Assembly: GCF_000238315.3 (NCBI RefSeq)
Contig: NZ_CP011924.1
Span: 784,501 to 848,500, forward strand
Origin: Pseudoalteromonas piscicida
Lineage (GTDB): Bacteria; Pseudomonadota; Gammaproteobacteria; Enterobacterales; Alteromonadaceae
DNA: 64,000 bases
Direction of reading: 5' to 3'
Part shown: one piece after another, positions 1 through 7,838 of the stretch
How positions within the stretch are numbered: the first letter of the stretch is position 1
Layout of the letters: every line of letters begins with the position of its first letter
The notes under the pieces: generated by a model
The model's database searches: none
Told to the model about the DNA's origin: nothing
The model's input: the letters and a program-made list of their open reading frames with translations, nothing else
Position numbers and translations under genes: made by a program

Positions 1-505
1 CTTTACGCACCTATTTAATGCAATGTCTGCGTTTACTTCCCGTGAGCCGGGCGTTGTCGGCGCGGCGCTTTGGAATGACAATAGTTGGTGTGGTTTGATT
101 GTTGATGGCCACCACGTTCATCCATTGTCGGCGCAGCTTGCGATTCGTACTAAGCAGCGCGGCAAAATGATGCTAGTGACGGATGCCATGCCTCCGGTTG
201 GGACTGATGATACGGAGTTTGACTTTTTTGATGGCAGAAAAGTTATTCGTACCGGTGATCGGTTAAATTCAACGACTGGTGAGCTTGCTGGCAGTGTATT
301 GGATATGGCAAGTGCGGTGCGGAACACCGTTAATACGCTTAACGTGAGTCTAGCGGAGAGTTTACGCATGGCTTCTTTGTACCCTGCGCAATATCTTGGC
401 CTGTCTCAAAAGGGGCATCTAAGATCGGGGGCTGATGCTGATTTCGTGGTGCTCGATAGCGATTTGATTGTGAAGCAAACCTATATTGGTGGTCAGTTGT
501 TATAA
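1..505 (+). CDS. nagA: N-acetylglucosamine-6-phosphate deacetylase, C-terminal part (5' end outside window)
   Basis: This is the last 167 residues of a NagA-type amidohydrolase, which removes the acetyl group from GlcNAc-6-P in the cytoplasm to give GlcN-6-P for NagB. Visible family features are the start of the THLFNAM segment, the VDGHHVHP metal/substrate loop, the VTDAMPP segment carrying the catalytic Asp, and the C-terminal GADADFVVLD strand of the small beta domain. The gene enters from the left edge, so its start cannot be seen. Bases 1-664 recur identically at 1127-1790. I infer that this upstream copy is the intact gene and the next one a truncated duplicate. Confidence 0.88.
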   Translation, partial: FTHLFNAMSAFTSREPGVVGAALWNDNSWCGLIVDGHHVHPLSAQLAIRTKQRGKMMLVTDAMPPVGTDDTEFDFFDGRKVIRTGDRLNSTTGELAGSVLDMASAVRNTVNTLNVSLAESLRMASLYPAQYLGLSQKGHLRSGADADFVVLDSDLIVKQTYIGGQLL

Positions 506-560
506 CTGATTTGCAATTGAATAGTGGACGGAAACGGCCGCTTAAGTTTCCCTGATAAAA

Positions 561-592
561 CCCCGCAGCAGTACCGCGGGGCTTTGTTTTTT
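561..592 (+). terminator. Rho-independent terminator after nagA (copy 1)
   Basis: A 6-bp stem CCCCGC/GCGGGG with an 8-9 nt loop is followed by a T-rich run. The identical structure follows the second nagA copy. Confidence 0.75.
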
Positions 593-601
593 AAGCTTAG
601 T

Positions 602-664
602 TAGGGCCTGTTGACCTTTGCTGTTTGATTTTTGTTCTTCTGAGTGTGTTTTGGTCGCGACGCT
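602..664. repeat. Truncated left part of the MITE-like repeat at the duplication junction
   Basis: These bases match the left part of the complete repeat at 1728-1994. The match stops at 664, where sequence internal to nagA begins. The right breakpoint of the duplicated unit therefore lies inside the repeat element. Confidence 0.8.
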
Positions 665-1631
665 TGACGTACAAGTTAATGGTGGTGGCGGTGCATTTTT
701 TAACGCCAAGCAATCGACGGCATGCTTGGCGACTATGGTTAAAGCACATGGCCAATTTGGTTCAACGGGATTAATGCCAACCCTTATCACTGACAAAATT
801 GAAGTAATGCAACAAGCGGCAGATGCAACAGCAGAAGCGATTGCTACTAATCAGCCCGGAGTGCTTGGGATCCATTTTGAGGGCCCACACTTATCTCATC
901 CTAAAAAGGGTACGCATAGCGAAAAGTTCATCAGGCCAATCTCAGAGCAAGAGTTTGCGGTATACGCGCGTCAAGATTTAGGCATCAAAATGGTGACTTT
1001 AGCACCTGAAACTGTGCCGCTTAGCGATATAGAGCGCTTGATTTCATTGGGTGTTAAAGTGTGTATCGGTCATTCAAACGCGGACTATGACACCGCCAGC
1101 GCCGCACTAAACGTTGGCGTGGATGGCTTTACGCACCTATTTAATGCAATGTCTGCGTTTACTTCCCGTGAGCCGGGCGTTGTCGGCGCGGCGCTTTGGA
1201 ATGACAATAGTTGGTGTGGTTTGATTGTTGATGGCCACCACGTTCATCCATTGTCGGCGCAGCTTGCGATTCGTACTAAGCAGCGCGGCAAAATGATGCT
1301 AGTGACGGATGCCATGCCTCCGGTTGGGACTGATGATACGGAGTTTGACTTTTTTGATGGCAGAAAAGTTATTCGTACCGGTGATCGGTTAAATTCAACG
1401 ACTGGTGAGCTTGCTGGCAGTGTATTGGATATGGCAAGTGCGGTGCGGAACACCGTTAATACGCTTAACGTGAGTCTAGCGGAGAGTTTACGCATGGCTT
1501 CTTTGTACCCTGCGCAATATCTTGGCCTGTCTCAAAAGGGGCATCTAAGATCGGGGGCTGATGCTGATTTCGTGGTGCTCGATAGCGATTTGATTGTGAA
1601 GCAAACCTATATTGGTGGTCAGTTGTTATAA
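665..1631 (+). pseudogene. nagA: 5'-truncated duplicate of nagA
   Basis: This frame encodes NagA from the conserved LDVQVNGGGG segment to the C-terminus, including EGPHL, CIGHSNAD, THLFNAM, DGHHVHP and the Asp-containing VTDAMPP. The native N-terminus (about 45-50 residues forming half of the small beta domain) is missing. It is replaced by translated intergenic/repeat sequence from position 618, whose only available start is a TTG without a ribosome-binding site. From 1127 on, the DNA is identical to 1-505, so the duplication is very recent or an assembly artefact. I expect no functional product even though the active-site half is complete. Confidence 0.82.
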
Positions 1632-1790
1632 CTGATTTGCAATTGAATAGTGGACGGAAACGGCCGCTTAAGTTTCCCTGATAAAACCCCGCAGCAGTAC
1701 CGCGGGGCTTTGTTTTTTAAGCTTAGTTAGGGCCTGTTGACCTTTGCTGTTTGATTTTTGTTCTTCTGAGTGTGTTTTGGTCGCGACGCT
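1127..1790. repeat. Second copy of a 664+ bp direct repeat (first copy is 1-664)
   Basis: Positions 1-664 and 1127-1790 are identical by eye at an offset of 1,126. Beyond 664/1790 the two copies diverge at once (TGACGTACAA versus CGACTTGCCG). The full duplicated unit would be 665-1790, its partner starting about 460 bp left of the window. Confidence 0.9.
1687..1718 (+). terminator. Rho-independent terminator after nagA (copy 2)
   Basis: Identical to the hairpin at 561-592: a CCCCGC/GCGGGG stem and a TTTGTTTTTT tail. Confidence 0.75.
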
Positions 1791-1994
1791 CGACTTGCCG
1801 CCTAGTAATCTAGGCAAAAGTTGAGCAACAATGAACAAAGCGCACTCAGGTGAACCCGAAGGGCTGCGCTTGATTGGCATTTCTACTGTGTTATCGCCTG
1901 ACTTACATAGAATAACTATGCTACGCAGGCTCTGCCTAGTATAAATGGCAATCAAACTGCTGCAAAAACAAACTTGAAAGGTCAACAGGTCCTA
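1728..1994. repeat. MITE-like element with 17-bp terminal inverted repeats
   Basis: A 267-bp non-coding element bounded by TAGGGCCTGTTGACCTT on the left and AAGGTCAACAGGTCCTA on the right, complementary except for one base. Inside are small hairpins, for example GCCTAG-taat-CTAGGC near 1800 and CATAG-aataa-CTATG. No transposase frame is present, so it would have to be mobilised in trans. A truncated copy lies at 602-664 and a solo end at 22323-22353. The TIR length and shape fit a miniature transposable element; the parent transposon cannot be named from the sequence. Confidence 0.7.
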
Positions 1995-1995
1995 G

Positions 1996-2112
1996 TATTT
2001 GGTTAAGCATGGGTGGATCGACAACTCAGGAAGTTATTGTCGTGTGCGTAATGATAGAGTCATGATTGCAACGCGCATCAAAACTAACCTTGAGGCAAAT
2101 GGATTTGCTTGA
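1996..2112 (+). pseudogene. Orphan C-terminal fragment of an unidentified protein
   Basis: A 38-codon open frame begins right after the repeat's right end (in-frame TAG at 1993-1995) and stops with TGA at 2110-2112. Its composition looks like real protein (WIDNSGSYCRV..., ending in RIKTNLEANGFA). There is no start codon or ribosome-binding site. I read it as the tail of a gene that once preceded nagX and was cut by the repeat insertion or by recombination. I do not recognise the family. Confidence 0.45.
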
Positions 2113-2154
2113 TTGAGCGATCCATAGTTAATGTTTTCACGCGGATAAATAACA

Positions 2155-3288
2155 ATGACAACGAATAATAAGCCAAAGCGACTTGCGTCTTTAGATGCCT
2201 TACGCGGCATGGATATGTTCTGGATCTTAGGTGGCCAGTCTATTTTTGCGGCACTGTTTGTATTGACCGGATGGCAAGGGTGGAAGGCTTTTGAAGCGCA
2301 CACGCTGCACAGTCCTTGGCATGGTTTTACTTTTTACGATCTTATCTTTCCACTGTTTATCTTTTTATCGGGTGTGGCGATGGGCTTGTCGCCTAAACGT
2401 ATCGACCATCTGCCCTTTAATGAACGTAAACCGTTTTATCTCAAAGCACTGAAGCGCCTTTTGTTACTGTGTGCTTTTGGCGTGTTATACAACCATGGTT
2501 GGGGAACTGGGATCCCAATGGATCCTGACGGTATTCGCTACGCCAGTGTATTAGGTCGCATCGCGTTTGCTTGGTTCTTTTGTGCTTTACTGGTTTGGCA
2601 TACGAGTTTGCGAACCTTGGCCCATGTGGGTGTAGGCATATTGTTATTTTATTGGTTACTGCTTTGCTTTATCCCGGTTCCTGGTGGGCAAGCGGGGGAC
2701 TTAAGTGCAAATGGTGTTGGTAGTTGGAATGCGTTCATTGATACGTATTTACTACCTGGGATCAGTTATCAAAACCGTCCGGTTGACCCAGAAGGTGTGC
2801 TGTCAAGCTTACCTGCCATTGTAAATGCTATCGCAGGTGTATTTGCTGGTCGTGCGATTGCCAATGCCCAAACGCAAGGAGAGTGGAAAACCGTTGGTAT
2901 TTTGGCAGGCTCCGGTGTACTTGTCCTAGCACTAGGTTGGCTTTGGGACATGCAATTTCCAGTTAATAAAGAATTGTGGACAAGCTCATTTGTGCTAGTA
3001 ACCGTCGGCTGGAGCGCAATTCTACTTGCGGTATTTTACGCGATAGTAGATGTACTCAGCTTTCAACGTTGGGCGTATTCATTTGTTATTATAGGAGCCA
3101 ATTCCATTATCATTTATTTGGCGTCAAGCTTAGTGAATTGGACCTTTATTAGTAAAAGCGTATTCGGTGGCGTGATTGCCGCTGTGCCAACTGCGTGGCA
3201 ACCATTAATTGCTGTTTTTGCGCTACTGGCGGTACAGCTTTTAGTGCTGCATTGGATGTATAAACGCCGTATTTTTGTAAGTGTATAA
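2155..3288 (+). CDS. nagX: NagX-like membrane protein (heparan-alpha-glucosaminide N-acetyltransferase / DUF5009 family)
   Basis: A 377-residue polytopic membrane protein with about ten hydrophobic segments. The N-terminus RLASLDALRGMDMFWILGG is the family signature also seen in lysosomal heparan-alpha-glucosaminide N-acetyltransferase. In chitin-degrading gammaproteobacteria the nagX product is encoded with nagA, nagB and nagK and is assumed to handle amino sugars at the inner membrane; its reaction is not established. Its position between nagA and nagB supports that assignment. The start ATG at 2155 follows an AT-rich stretch with only a weak ribosome-binding site. A strong terminator separates it from nagB. 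Confidence 0.8.
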   Translation: MTTNNKPKRLASLDALRGMDMFWILGGQSIFAALFVLTGWQGWKAFEAHTLHSPWHGFTFYDLIFPLFIFLSGVAMGLSPKRIDHLPFNERKPFYLKALKRLLLLCAFGVLYNHGWGTGIPMDPDGIRYASVLGRIAFAWFFCALLVWHTSLRTLAHVGVGILLFYWLLLCFIPVPGGQAGDLSANGVGSWNAFIDTYLLPGISYQNRPVDPEGVLSSLPAIVNAIAGVFAGRAIANAQTQGEWKTVGILAGSGVLVLALGWLWDMQFPVNKELWTSSFVLVTVGWSAILLAVFYAIVDVLSFQRWAYSFVIIGANSIIIYLASSLVNWTFISKSVFGGVIAAVPTAWQPLIAVFALLAVQLLVLHWMYKRRIFVSV

Positions 3289-3308
3289 TATTCGCAAGCC
3301 TCCTTTCA

Positions 3309-3334
3309 AAAAGCCCACCGTTGTGGGCTTTTTA
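3309..3334 (+). terminator. Rho-independent terminator after nagX
   Basis: Stem AAAAAGCCCAC-cgtt-GTGGGCTTTTT ending in a T run. Confidence 0.85.
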
Positions 3335-3383
3335 ACACCTTTCGATTGCATAGAGTAAAAAATATCCATTTTTTTTTTCACTT

Positions 3384-3413
3384 TTGCTTTACAAGCGAAT
3401 TATTTCTGATAAT
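3384..3413 (+). promoter_or_regulatory. Probable sigma-70 promoter of nagB
   Basis: TTGCTT at 3384-3389 and TGATAAT at 3407-3413 lie 17-18 bp apart. They sit directly upstream of the NagR-like dyad, a layout expected for repression. Assigned by eye only. Confidence 0.45.
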
Positions 3414-3431
3414 AATGACAGCGTTGTCATA
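3414..3431. promoter_or_regulatory. Probable NagR operator upstream of nagB
   Basis: The dyad ATGACA-gcgt-TGTCAT is nearly identical to the operator described for the LacI-family repressor NagR of Alteromonadales (AATGACA..TGTCATT type). It lies just after the candidate -10 box, about 120 bp before nagB, so repression relieved by an amino-sugar signal is likely. No nagR gene lies in the window. Confidence 0.72.
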
Positions 3432-3550
3432 ATGGTAATAACCTAATGTTGTGTATCCCAATTAGGTTCGATCTGACCTTGCTTTGATTGCACGCGAGGC
3501 AAGGCTCAGATCCCATTTTATTCTAATCATCTCAACATTTGGTTAATCGT

Positions 3551-4345
3551 ATGCAAGTAGTCATTTTAAAAGACGCTGCCGAAGTGGCAGCATATGGTGC
3601 AGACATTTTTACAACGCAATTAAAGCGTAAAGCTAACTCTGTGTTGGGATTAGCGACGGGTTCAACACCGGTTGCTTTGTATCAAGAATTAATTAAGCGT
3701 AACCAAGCGAACGATATCAGTTTTGCTGAAGTTACCAGCTTTAACCTAGATGAATATTTAGGTTTAGATGGCTCGCACCCACAAAGTTATCGTTACTTTA
3801 TGCAGCAGCAGCTGTTTGACCATATCAACATTGATAAAAGTAACACGCACGTACCGCCGGGTGATGCAAAAAATCCAATTACGGCGTGCGGCGAGTATGA
3901 AGCGCGTATTAAATCTGCTGGTGGTATAGATGTACAACTGTTAGGCATTGGCAGAAATGGCCATATTGGCTTTAACGAGCCATCTTCTGGCTTAACGTCA
4001 CGCACTCGGGTTAAAACCCTAACGAAAGCGACGATTGATGATAATGCTCGTTTTTTTAAAGCTGATGAGTACCAACCTCACTTGTCAATCACTATGGGTA
4101 TTGGCACGATTTTAGATGCTAAAAAAGTCGTGTTATTAGCGACTGGTGAAAATAAAGCTGATGCCGTTGTTGCTATGGTGGAAGGCCCGTTGACTGCGGC
4201 GTGTCCAGCTTCGGCACTACAAATGCATCGTGATGCTGTAATCGTCATCGATGAAGCTGCGGCATCTAAGCTAAAAGATATTGAATTCTATAAGCATATT
4301 GAAAACGAAAATCAAAAGTTGCTGGACTATCTTGCCTCTCTGTAG
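3551..4345 (+). CDS. nagB: Glucosamine-6-phosphate deaminase
   Basis: NagB converts GlcN-6-P to fructose-6-P and ammonia in the cytoplasm, the last step of GlcNAc breakdown. The 264-residue protein has the full-length family pattern: LGLATGSTP phosphate-binding loop near residue 40, FNLDEYLGL with the catalytic Asp, [14 protein letters not shown] around the catalytic His, and a C-terminal IDEAAAS segment. I chose the ATG at 3551 because it gives the canonical N-terminus MQVVILKDA; an in-frame TTG four codons upstream is less likely. The gene is monocistronic, with its own operator and terminator. Confidence 0.93.
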   Translation: MQVVILKDAAEVAAYGADIFTTQLKRKANSVLGLATGSTPVALYQELIKRNQANDISFAEVTSFNLDEYLGLDGSHPQSYRYFMQQQLFDHINIDKSNTHVPPGDAKNPITACGEYEARIKSAGGIDVQLLGIGRNGHIGFNEPSSGLTSRTRVKTLTKATIDDNARFFKADEYQPHLSITMGIGTILDAKKVVLLATGENKADAVVAMVEGPLTAACPASALQMHRDAVIVIDEAAASKLKDIEFYKHIENENQKLLDYLASL

Positions 4346-4368
4346 TGTGAAATCACACTGTAGTTTTC

Positions 4369-4395
4369 AAAAGCCCATTTATGGGCTTTTTTTTT
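4369..4395 (+). terminator. Rho-independent terminator after nagB
   Basis: AAAAGCCCAT-tt-ATGGGCTTTT followed by a nine-T tract. Confidence 0.88.
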
Positions 4396-4492
4396 GCCTG
4401 TACCTTTGTGCTATGGTAGTTTTAAGGTCTCGCCGAGGTGGATAAAATGTTCCAGAACACGAAGGAATAGGGGCTTGCTGTATTACACTCAA

Positions 4493-5395
4493 ATGACGTT
4501 AGACAGAGCGTCTAACGAAAGAAAAGATCAAAACTGGTTATTATCTCAAATGGGTGACAATAGTCGCTGGTTATTAATTCAAGACGACGCTAATCTAGTG
4601 CGTGCCCGAGATAATGAATTACATTATCTTTCTCGCACAGAAGTCGCTGATTTAGCGCTCCAAGACGCGATATTCTTAGGTCGTGACGAAGCGCACAGCT
4701 ATTTTGCGCTTGATGTCTCCAAACAACGAGACAAGCTTTCTTTTATTGACTCCGAGTCAGAATTCATCGATATGCGCCAAGTGGGTCGTAACTTACCAAA
4801 GCAACAGGGCTCAATTGGTGTGCTTGCACGAGGATTATGTTACTGGCATAAAACCCATTGTTTTTGCGGACGTTGTGGGCAACCCAATAAAATGGTTGAA
4901 GCAGGCCATGCAAGACGTTGTGTTAACCCTGAATGTCGCCATATGACGTTTCCACGTACAGATCCAGCCGTTATCATGCTTATCACTCATGTTTTCCCTG
5001 ATGGCGTTGAACGCTGTTTGTTGGGCCGTCAGGCTGTTTGGCCAGAAGGTGTATTTTCGACGCTGGCTGGATTTGTTGACCCCGGCGAGTCGCTAGAGCA
5101 AGCCGTGATAAGGGAAGTGATGGAAGAGGCGGGTGTTGAAGCATACGACGCCACTTATATTGCCTCACAGCCTTGGCCGTTCCCGTCTTCACTTATGCTT
5201 GGATTTATCGCGAAGGCAAAAACCACAGAGATTTTTGTTGAGCAAGATGAGCTTGAGCAAGCTAAATGGTTTTCACGGGCGGAGCTTAATACATTTTCAG
5301 AGTGGGGTGATACAAAGCCCGGCTATAAACTCACCAGAGAAGACTCTATTTCCAGATATTTAGTTGAATACTGGCGTGCACAATCAGAAGAGTAA
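4493..5395 (+). CDS. nudC: NADH pyrophosphatase (NAD-capped RNA hydrolase)
   Basis: A Nudix hydrolase that cleaves NAD(H) or the NAD cap of RNA to NMN and AMP-containing products in the cytoplasm. After an N-terminal domain, a four-cysteine zinc ribbon (CxxC near CFCGRC, CxxxxC in CVNPEC) is followed by the Nudix box GX5EX7REVxEEAGV and the NudC hallmark SQPWPFPSS. The start could be ATG 4493 (300 residues) or the in-frame TTG at 4475, which has a better ribosome-binding site (AGGAATAGGGG). It is longer than E. coli NudC (257 residues) because of the N-terminal part. metC starts 2 bp after its stop, so the two genes are probably co-transcribed. Confidence 0.9.
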   Translation: MTLDRASNERKDQNWLLSQMGDNSRWLLIQDDANLVRARDNELHYLSRTEVADLALQDAIFLGRDEAHSYFALDVSKQRDKLSFIDSESEFIDMRQVGRNLPKQQGSIGVLARGLCYWHKTHCFCGRCGQPNKMVEAGHARRCVNPECRHMTFPRTDPAVIMLITHVFPDGVERCLLGRQAVWPEGVFSTLAGFVDPGESLEQAVIREVMEEAGVEAYDATYIASQPWPFPSSLMLGFIAKAKTTEIFVEQDELEQAKWFSRAELNTFSEWGDTKPGYKLTREDSISRYLVEYWRAQSEE

Positions 5396-5397
5396 TT

Positions 5398-6576
5398 ATG
5401 AAAAAGCATACTAAAATCGTTGCTGCTGGAAGAAAAGCAGAATATACCAAAGGGGTAGTAAACCCAGTTGTTCAGCGCGCCTCTACTGTAGTTTTTGAGA
5501 GCGTTGCCGAAATGCAAGAAGCGATAAAAGGCCGTGGACATCGCACACTGTTTTACGGCCGCCGTGGTACCAATACCCATTTCGCCTTGCAAGATGCCAT
5601 TACTGAGCTTGAAAATGGTGCAGGTTGCGCTTTGTATCCGTCTGGTGCTGCTGCTATCGCACAGTCACTACTGTCATTTTTAAAAGCAGGCGATCACTTG
5701 CTGATGGTGGATACTGCGTATGAGCCAACCAGAGATTTGTGCGATAAGCTGTTAAAAGGCTATGGTATCGAAACCACTTATTATGACCCTATGGTTGGCG
5801 CAGGTATTGACGCGTTAATTCAAGACAATACCAAAGTGTTGTTCTTAGAGTCTCCAGGTTCAATCACCATGGAAGTTCAAGATGTGCCAGCGATGGTTGA
5901 AGTTGCAAAGCGCCGTGGCGTTATCACTATGCTTGATAATACGTGGGGCAATGGCTGGCAGTTTCGTCCGCTCGATCATGGTGTTGATATCAGCATTCAA
6001 GCGGCAACCAAGTATATTGTTGGGCATTCGGATGTCATGATGGGGGTTGCCGTTGCAAATGAGCGTTATTGGCCTGAGCTTAGAGAGCACTCGTATTTAC
6101 TGGGTCAATGTACCTCTGCAGATGATGCTTATTTAGCACTACGTGGGTTACGTACTATGCCTGCGAGGTTAAAACAACACGAACAGTCGGCAATGATAGT
6201 GGCGAAATGGCTCGAAGCGCACCCGCTCGTGGACCACATTAGACATCCCGCTTTTGAGACTTGTCCCGGTCATGAATTCTTCAAGCGAGACTTTGATGGC
6301 AGTAATGGTTTATTTTCAATCGTAATGAAAGAAGGTAGCCAAAAGGCGATTAACCGTTTCTTAGATGCCTTATCCCATTTTAAAATGGGTTTCTCATGGG
6401 GCGGCTATGAAAGTTTAGTTACAGCCAATAAAACCATGGAGCATTTGCGATCAACTACAGGTTGGACACTTGGCCCCGTGATCCGCCTTCACATCGGTCT
6501 TGAAGATGTAGAAGACTTGATAGAAGATTTAGAACACGCACTTAAAGTCTACGAACAAAACCTCGGTAAATCTTAA
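5398..6576 (+). CDS. metC: Cystathionine beta-lyase
   Basis: A PLP enzyme of the Cys/Met metabolism family that splits cystathionine into homocysteine, pyruvate and ammonia for methionine synthesis. The 392-residue length fits MetC. Visible are YGRRGTNTH (cofactor/phosphate contacts, near residue 53), PSGAAAIA (near 81), LDNTWGNG, and the Schiff-base lysine K205 in AATKYIVGHSD. The N-terminus VVNPVVQRASTVVF and the C-terminal SWGGYESL are typical of MetC rather than cystathionine gamma-synthase. It is nearly fused to nudC, probably one transcript. Confidence 0.92.
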   Translation: MKKHTKIVAAGRKAEYTKGVVNPVVQRASTVVFESVAEMQEAIKGRGHRTLFYGRRGTNTHFALQDAITELENGAGCALYPSGAAAIAQSLLSFLKAGDHLLMVDTAYEPTRDLCDKLLKGYGIETTYYDPMVGAGIDALIQDNTKVLFLESPGSITMEVQDVPAMVEVAKRRGVITMLDNTWGNGWQFRPLDHGVDISIQAATKYIVGHSDVMMGVAVANERYWPELREHSYLLGQCTSADDAYLALRGLRTMPARLKQHEQSAMIVAKWLEAHPLVDHIRHPAFETCPGHEFFKRDFDGSNGLFSIVMKEGSQKAINRFLDALSHFKMGFSWGGYESLVTANKTMEHLRSTTGWTLGPVIRLHIGLEDVEDLIEDLEHALKVYEQNLGKS

Positions 6577-6633
6577 AATTTCGGTTCGACTTATTGGTAT
6601 GGGGTGCTTCTTTTTAAATGAGGTACCTCGGAC

Positions 6634-6801
6634 TTATTTATACCATTTTGAAGGTCGCATGTTTTTCATCACCTTGACCCAAGTAGTGCCATTACCTAAT
6701 ACTTCCATTTCATAATTGTCCAAAATCTGTAGACACAGATCATATAAAGCTAGTTTTATGGCGTTGAAAGGAGTAACTTTATTTACGTATTTTTGCCAGC
6801 T
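6634..6801 (-). pseudogene. Antisense gene remnant between metC and a small membrane gene
   Basis: On the minus strand 55 codons stay open to a TAA at 6634-6636 and read like real protein (ALYDLCLQILDNYEMEVLGN, then WVKVMKNM). The frame begins after a stop at 6802-6804 and has no plausible start before its middle, so it looks like the 3' end of a decayed gene. I do not recognise it. It could be chance. Confidence 0.3.
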
Positions 6802-6841
6802 TTACATAAAATAATACATAGGAAGTTTCAAGGAGAATTAT

Positions 6842-7069
6842 ATGATGGAAGTAATGTGGAGTAGTATCAGCGTCATAAGTGCGCTTGTTTACATCGGTTT
6901 TATTTTTTTGTGTATACCAATTCCCCTCTTTATTTACCTTATTTCAAAACGAGTCAAAGAAATGAGAGATTTAGCGGTGGAATCAAGAATGGAAATTAAA
7001 GAGATCAATGCCAGTTTGAAGTACTTTAAACGTAAGTACAGGGAATCTATTGAGGAAGGTAATATTTAA
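6842..7069 (+). CDS. Small membrane protein of unknown function (75 aa)
   Basis: An ATG at 6842 (or 6845) follows a strong AAGGAG ribosome-binding site at 6830-6835. The protein has one or two hydrophobic helices at about residues 8-34 and a charged, helical C-terminal half rich in K, E and R (KRVKEMRDL, KRKYRES) that probably lies in the cytoplasm as a short coiled coil. No family recognised. A second small exported protein starts 46 bp downstream, so the two may be co-transcribed. Confidence 0.6.
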   Translation: MMEVMWSSISVISALVYIGFIFLCIPIPLFIYLISKRVKEMRDLAVESRMEIKEINASLKYFKRKYRESIEEGNI

Positions 7070-7114
7070 GACTTACGTCACAAGAATATTACAACCCAAA
7101 TTCAAGGAAAAGTG

Positions 7115-7402
7115 ATGAAATTAAGTTTATTGATTATGTTACCGATAGTCTCACTCAGTGCTTGTGTGGTAATGCCCGTTAAGGATACTGCCCACATCAA
7201 CAAGTGTGAGATTTCATCGGATAGAAAAACCCTAAAAATAGTCGATGTTGCAGATGAAACCAATACGTATTATTCCGTGAGTGGAATTATATTAACGCCG
7301 ATACTCGTTCCTACTACTGCTATTATTTCGGGAACTTATGTGTTGGCAAATAATGCCTATCGTCTTGGGGAAGAGACGATAAAATGCGAAAATAAATCTT
7401 AA
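7115..7402 (+). CDS. Small putative lipoprotein of unknown function (95 aa)
   Basis: The N-terminus MKLSLLIMLPIVSLSACV has a lipoprotein signal with lipobox LSAC, so export and lipidation are expected. The mature part has two further Cys residues (NKCEISS and IKCEN) that could form a disulfide, and a central hydrophobic stretch (GIILTPILVPTTAIISGTYV), which is unusual for a soluble lipoprotein. The ATG at 7115 has AAGGA 6 bp upstream; GTG at 7112 is the alternative. No family recognised. Confidence 0.6.
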   Translation: MKLSLLIMLPIVSLSACVVMPVKDTAHINKCEISSDRKTLKIVDVADETNTYYSVSGIILTPILVPTTAIISGTYVLANNAYRLGEETIKCENKS

Positions 7403-7475
7403 AACTAACTACAAACTTATTTAATTGTTGCGTCGTGTTTTGGTTTAAGCACAGCGCAACGCTCCAAAACCACTT

Positions 7476-7838
7476 GTGCTAGCTCCCGGAGGGATTCGGC
7501 ACATCAGTTTTAAACAACAAGATGGCAGTTGGGGACGTGCTATCAACATGGGGGACAAGGTAAATTCAGACAAATGGGATGCTTACGCTACGGTTACTTC
7601 GGATGGTAAATACATATTGTTTAATCGGGGGATGGATAACGAGAATTCCAATGTGGATATCTACTTGGTGGAAGCAAAGATAATTAATGAGTTAAAAACG
7701 AAAAATGGCTATTCTAAACCAAAAAGCCAAGGTGACTTGCCAAGAGAGCAAGTGCGCGGTATTTCGCTTTCCGCACCATTTGTAGAGTTCTTTCGGCCTA
7801 TGACGAACGGTTTGATAGCATGCTCTGCACGACCATAG
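7476..7838 (+). pseudogene. Fragment of a PD40 (WD40-like beta-propeller) protein
   Basis: The frame reads ISFKQQDGSWGRAINMGD, then NSDKWDAYATVTSDGKYILF and an NVDIYLV strand, a typical PD40/TolB-like propeller blade found near the C-terminus of larger proteins. No N-terminal part or signal peptide remains, and the start at 7476 is only a TTG. The last ~25 residues run into the RAYT-locus repeat that begins at 7816, adding the tail IACSARP. I read it as a leftover C-terminal fragment of a larger, probably exported, protein. Confidence 0.65.

Noticed and set aside
618..1631. Full 337-residue open frame taken as a complete nagA
   Set aside because: Its first ~15 residues are translated repeat sequence with a TTG start and no ribosome-binding site; the native N-terminus is missing.
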